A program made the translations under genes and the position numbers. A model generated the notes under the pieces. That model made no database searches. It was not told the origin of the DNA and saw only the letters and a program-made list of their open reading frames with translations. From Bacteroidales bacterium (lineage in GTDB: Bacteria; Bacteroidota; Bacteroidia; Bacteroidales; VadinHA17): a stretch of DNA of 8,254 bases. Positions 5,476-8,254 of the stretch are shown in pieces. Positions within the stretch are counted from its first letter, which is position 1. Each line of letters opens with the position of its first letter. The stretch lies in contig PMNJ01000326.1 in assembly GCA_003162595.1 (NCBI GenBank), forward strand, positions 282 to 8,535. Direction: 5' to 3'.

Positions 5476-7848
5476 ATGAAAATTTCACAAAGAGTTAAAA
5501 AATTAAGGGACCAAAGCCTGAATGCAGTCGAAAAAATCAGTGCGGAAAGAGCTTTGCTTATTACTCAGTTTTATAAGAGCGATGATGCCCGCGAGCTTTC
5601 AGCACCGGTGAAAAGAGCAAAGGCTTTTGAATATCTTCTGAAAAACAAGAAGATATGCATCAATGAAGGTGAACTGATAGTGGGCGAGAGGGGGCCGGCG
5701 CCTAAGGAGACCCCTACCTATCCTGAGATTAGCCTTCATTCAATGAAGGATCTTGAGATTCTTGATTCGAGAGAAAAGGTCTTTTTCAGGGTTGATGATG
5801 AGGTGAAAAACGTATATAAAAAAGAGATTATTCCTTTCTGGAAAGACAAAAGTAACCGTGATCGTATAATGTCATTGATGACACCTGAATGGCTTAATGC
5901 TTATAACGCTGGCTTGTTTACTGAGTTCCAGGAGCAGCGTGCACCCGGACATACAGTATTGGGATACAGAATGTTCAAAAAAGGGTTTCTTGCTGTGAAG
6001 GAAGAGATAAAGGATGCCACTGATGCTCTGAATTTTTTCAAAGACAGTAACGCTCTTGAAAAGTTTGAGGAGCTTAAAGCAATGGATATAGCATGCGATG
6101 CAATTATAATGTATGCAAACAGGCATGCTGATGCCCTCGAAAAAATTGCTTTTAATGAAACAAACTCAAAAAGGAGAACAGAATTGTTGAAGATGGCAAA
6201 TATATGCCGTAAGGTTCCTGCAAATGCTCCTGAAACAGTTCACGAAATGCTTCAGCATTACTGGTTCATACATCTTGGTGTTATTACAGAACTTAATCCA
6301 TGGGACTCTTTCAACCCGGGCCGATTGGACCAGCACCTGTATTCTGTCTATAAAAGAGAAATGGAGTCAGGTTCACTTTCAACTGATGAACTGGATGATC
6401 TTCTTGGCTGTTTCTGGGTAAAATTCAATAACCATCCTTCACCACCTAAAATGGGAGTGACAGCCAGTGAAAGTAATACATACACCGACTTTTGTCTTAT
6501 AAACCTCGGGGGTGTAAAACCCGATGGTACTGATGCTGTCAATGAGATGTCATATATTCTGCTTGATGTTATTAAGGAGATGCGTATACTTCAGCCCAGT
6601 TCGATGGTACAGATCTCAGAAAAGAGCCCTGACCGGTTTGTTCACAAAGCTCTTGATATAATTAAAACAGGTTTCGGACAACCCTCATGCTTTAATACAG
6701 ATGCCATAATCCAGGAGCTGCTAAGGCAGGGAAAGACTTTAATTGATGCCAGGAACGGCGGAGCATCAGGATGTGTGGAAACAGGAGCTTTCGGCACTGA
6801 AGCTTATTGGCTTACAGGTTATTTCAACCTGCCAAAAATTCTGGAACTGACTCTCAACAACGGTTTTGATAAAATGACGAATAAGCTTGTAGGGATTGAA
6901 ACAGGATATGCCTCTGATTATAAATGTTTTGAAGATCTTATGAATGCATTCAAATTACAGGTCAATTACTTTTCCGACATAAAAATCAGAGGTAATAATG
7001 TGATTGAAAAAACTTTCGCCGGCTGGTTACCAGTACCATTTTTATCGTTACTTGTTGAAGATTGTATTATGAACGGGAGAGATTATAATAGTGGCGGTGC
7101 CAGGTATAACACATCCTACATCCAGGGGGTGGGACTCGGAAGTATCACTGATATGCTTACCTCAATCCGTTATAATATTTATGATAAAAAGAAGATTAGC
7201 TGGGAAGAATTAATGAAAGCTCTGGAATCAGATTTCAAAGGGCATGAACAAATCCAGTATGATTTGATCTATAACACCCCTAAGTTTGGTAATGATGATG
7301 ATTATGCTGATCGACAGGCAGTTGAAGTTTTTGAGATCTATTATGATGCTGTTAATGGAAGGCCAAACACAAGAGGAGGGGTCCATCGGATTAACATGCT
7401 TCCCACAACTTCCCATGTCTATTTTGGTAGTGTAATAGGAGCAACGCCAGATGGACGTAATGCTCAACTGCCTCTTTCTGAAGGTATTTCACCTTTCCAG
7501 GGTGTTGATCATAATGGTCCTACATCTGTAATTAAATCAGCTTCGAAGATTGATCATCTTCGTACAGGAGGTACCCTTCTGAATCAGAAGTTTTCTCCCT
7601 CATTTTTTGAGGATGAGGATAGTTATGAAAAACTGACTGCTTTGATTCGAAGCTATTTCAGTCTCGATGGTCATCATATTCAGTTTAATGTAGTTAATGC
7701 GGAAACTCTGAAGGATGCCCAGAGACATCCCGAGTGGTACCGGGATCTGATTGTCCGCGTTGCAGGATATAGCGATTATTTCAATGATCTAGGAGAGGAT
7801 CTGCAGAATGAGATAATAAAAAGAACGGAGCATGGGTCCGAGCGTTAA
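5476..7848 (+). CDS. hypD: trans-4-hydroxy-L-proline dehydratase (glycyl radical enzyme)
   Basis: This 790-residue glycyl radical enzyme would dehydrate trans-4-hydroxy-L-proline to (S)-1-pyrroline-5-carboxylate, which ProC then reduces to proline. The catalytic loop is GGASGCVETGAFG, with thiyl Cys C433 and base E435; the glycyl loop is RVAGYSDYF with G764. From memory of the C. difficile HypD (789 residues; C434, E436, G765), further pocket residues align with a constant offset of one: F151, H159, D277 (NPWDSF), S333, F339 (YTDF), Y449 (LTGYF) and T644 (LPTTSH). The N-terminal segments INEGELIVGERG, EIIPFWK, MTPEWL and EFQEQRAPGHTV also match that family. PFL's CC pair and the GCVEP of glycerol/propanediol dehydratases and CutC are absent. 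Its activase gene lies immediately upstream. No Shine-Dalgarno sequence is seen, and the start is set by the family's N-terminus. The protein is soluble and should be inactivated by oxygen. Confidence 0.93.
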   Translation: MKISQRVKKLRDQSLNAVEKISAERALLITQFYKSDDARELSAPVKRAKAFEYLLKNKKICINEGELIVGERGPAPKETPTYPEISLHSMKDLEILDSREKVFFRVDDEVKNVYKKEIIPFWKDKSNRDRIMSLMTPEWLNAYNAGLFTEFQEQRAPGHTVLGYRMFKKGFLAVKEEIKDATDALNFFKDSNALEKFEELKAMDIACDAIIMYANRHADALEKIAFNETNSKRRTELLKMANICRKVPANAPETVHEMLQHYWFIHLGVITELNPWDSFNPGRLDQHLYSVYKREMESGSLSTDELDDLLGCFWVKFNNHPSPPKMGVTASESNTYTDFCLINLGGVKPDGTDAVNEMSYILLDVIKEMRILQPSSMVQISEKSPDRFVHKALDIIKTGFGQPSCFNTDAIIQELLRQGKTLIDARNGGASGCVETGAFGTEAYWLTGYFNLPKILELTLNNGFDKMTNKLVGIETGYASDYKCFEDLMNAFKLQVNYFSDIKIRGNNVIEKTFAGWLPVPFLSLLVEDCIMNGRDYNSGGARYNTSYIQGVGLGSITDMLTSIRYNIYDKKKISWEELMKALESDFKGHEQIQYDLIYNTPKFGNDDDYADRQAVEVFEIYYDAVNGRPNTRGGVHRINMLPTTSHVYFGSVIGATPDGRNAQLPLSEGISPFQGVDHNGPTSVIKSASKIDHLRTGGTLLNQKFSPSFFEDEDSYEKLTALIRSYFSLDGHHIQFNVVNAETLKDAQRHPEWYRDLIVRVAGYSDYFNDLGEDLQNEIIKRTEHGSER

Positions 7849-7876
7849 GAAATAGCCCGGTGGGCTATTTCTTCTT
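7847..7876. terminator. Bidirectional terminator shared by hypD and the convergent SPFH gene
   Basis: AAGAAATAGCCC (7847-7858) and GGGCTATTTCTT (7862-7873) form a perfect 12-bp stem with a 3-nt loop. Both sides end in T-rich sequence on their own strand. The hypD stop TAA (7846-7848) lies at the foot of one arm and the stop TAG of the convergent gene (7867-7865) lies inside the other, so the two coding regions are separated by only 16 bp. Confidence 0.8.
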
Positions 7877-8254
7877 ATCCTTTGTCTCATTAAAAACTGA
7901 AGTGGCAGTTGCAATAGCTCCTGCAATGTCAGTAAGATTTGACGGGATAATTAATGTGTTATTAGTCTTGGCAAGATTTCCGAATGCCAGCAGATATTGC
8001 TCAGCTATCCTGAGGTTAACTGCATTTAATCCGTTTTCTTCCGATATTGCTAATGATATTGCTCTCAATCCGTTGGAAGTAGCCTTTGCAAGTTGTTCAA
8101 TCTCTGAAGATCGTCCGGCAGCTTCGTTAATTCTTTTCTGCATTTCACCTTCTGAATTTTTGATGAGAGCTTGTTTATCTCCTTCAGCAACATTTATTTT
8201 TGCCTGTTTGGCTCCCTCGGACTCAGCAATAATTGCTCTCTTTTCCCTTTCAGC
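7865..8254 (-). CDS. Stomatin/paraslipin (SLP-2-like) SPFH-domain protein, C-terminal part
   Basis: The last 129 residues are in the window; the N-terminal membrane anchor and SPFH domain lie beyond the right edge. The visible part starts AEREKRAIIAESEGAKQAKI, continues INVAEGDKQALI, then an Ala/Glu-rich coiled-coil segment (INEAAGRSSEIEQLAKA). It ends with VNLRIAEQYLLAFGNLAKT, NTLIIPSNLTDIAGAIATA and a lysine-rich tail. These are hallmarks of the paraslipin branch that includes mitochondrial SLP-2. The frame stays open from the inner Met at 8143 to the window end, so that Met is not the start. Family members form large membrane-bound oligomers that organise lipid microdomains and often work with an NfeD-type protein; no partner is visible here. 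It converges on hypD and shares its terminator, with no clear functional link. Confidence 0.88.
   Translation of the reverse strand, partial: AEREKRAIIAESEGAKQAKINVAEGDKQALIKNSEGEMQKRINEAAGRSSEIEQLAKATSNGLRAISLAISEENGLNAVNLRIAEQYLLAFGNLAKTNNTLIIPSNLTDIAGAIATATSVFNETKDKKK

Noticed and set aside
5872..6542. Minus-strand frames at 5872-6126 and 6348-6542 and a plus-strand frame at 6224-6421
   Set aside because: All lie inside hypD in other frames, have no recognisable motif and would conflict with conserved active-site segments.
7228..7467. 79-codon minus-strand frame
   Set aside because: It is antisense to the conserved C-terminal half of hypD and shows no family features.
7865..8143. A 92-residue gene starting at the Met at 8143
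   Set aside because: The same frame stays open to the window edge and encodes typical SPFH coiled-coil sequence upstream, so this Met is internal.

Overview
The window most likely comes from an anaerobic member of the Bacteroidota (Bacteroidales/Marinilabiliales-like). DNA is AT-rich between genes, start codons lack Shine-Dalgarno sequences, and two genes have the Bacteroidota -7 promoter element TAnnTTTG (here TATATTTG). The gene content points the same way: an oxygen-sensitive glycyl radical enzyme, a radical-SAM activase and a BadF/HgdC-type ATPase. This placement is inference from sequence style, not a phylogeny.

Layout from left to right. (1) Positions 1-1442, minus strand: the N-terminal 480 residues of a large tandem-ASKHA 2-hydroxyacyl-CoA dehydratase activase-type protein, cut by the window edge. 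(2) Positions 1443-1870: a non-coding stretch with the promoter of that gene, a perfect FNR/CRP-like palindrome upstream of it, AT-rich repeats, and what looks like the decayed end of a ferredoxin gene. (3) Positions 1871-3958, minus strand: a complete membrane sensor histidine kinase with a 7TMR-DISM-type input region and no receiver domain. (4) Positions 3959-4592: a long divergent intergenic region full of structure, including a terminator-like hairpin, a tiny minus-strand reading frame, an 11-bp tandem repeat, a 12-bp inverted repeat, and a 10-bp-periodic pyrimidine tract that runs into the next start codon. (5) Positions 4593-5393 and 5476-7848, plus strand: a radical-SAM activating enzyme and its glycyl radical enzyme, separated by 82 bp holding a 26-bp near-palindrome. 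(6) Positions 7847-7876: a terminator shared by convergent genes. (7) Positions 7865-8254, minus strand: the C-terminal part of a stomatin/paraslipin (SLP-2-like) SPFH protein.

The core of the window is the activase/GRE pair. The GRE matches trans-4-hydroxy-L-proline dehydratase (HypD) in length, in its GCVETG and RVAGYS motifs and, with a constant offset of one residue, in the active-site residues I recall for the Clostridioides difficile enzyme. It would turn hydroxyproline (from collagen or plant-wall protein) into pyrroline-5-carboxylate, which ProC reduces to proline; no proC is in the window. The activase is notable for having only the three radical-SAM cysteines and no ferredoxin insert. 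The divergent histidine kinase could regulate the pair, but only proximity supports this. Nothing here is clearly a new system. The points most worth checking are the minimal activase, the palindromes and periodic repeats around the hyp genes, the possible minus-strand small transcript, and the ferredoxin remnant.
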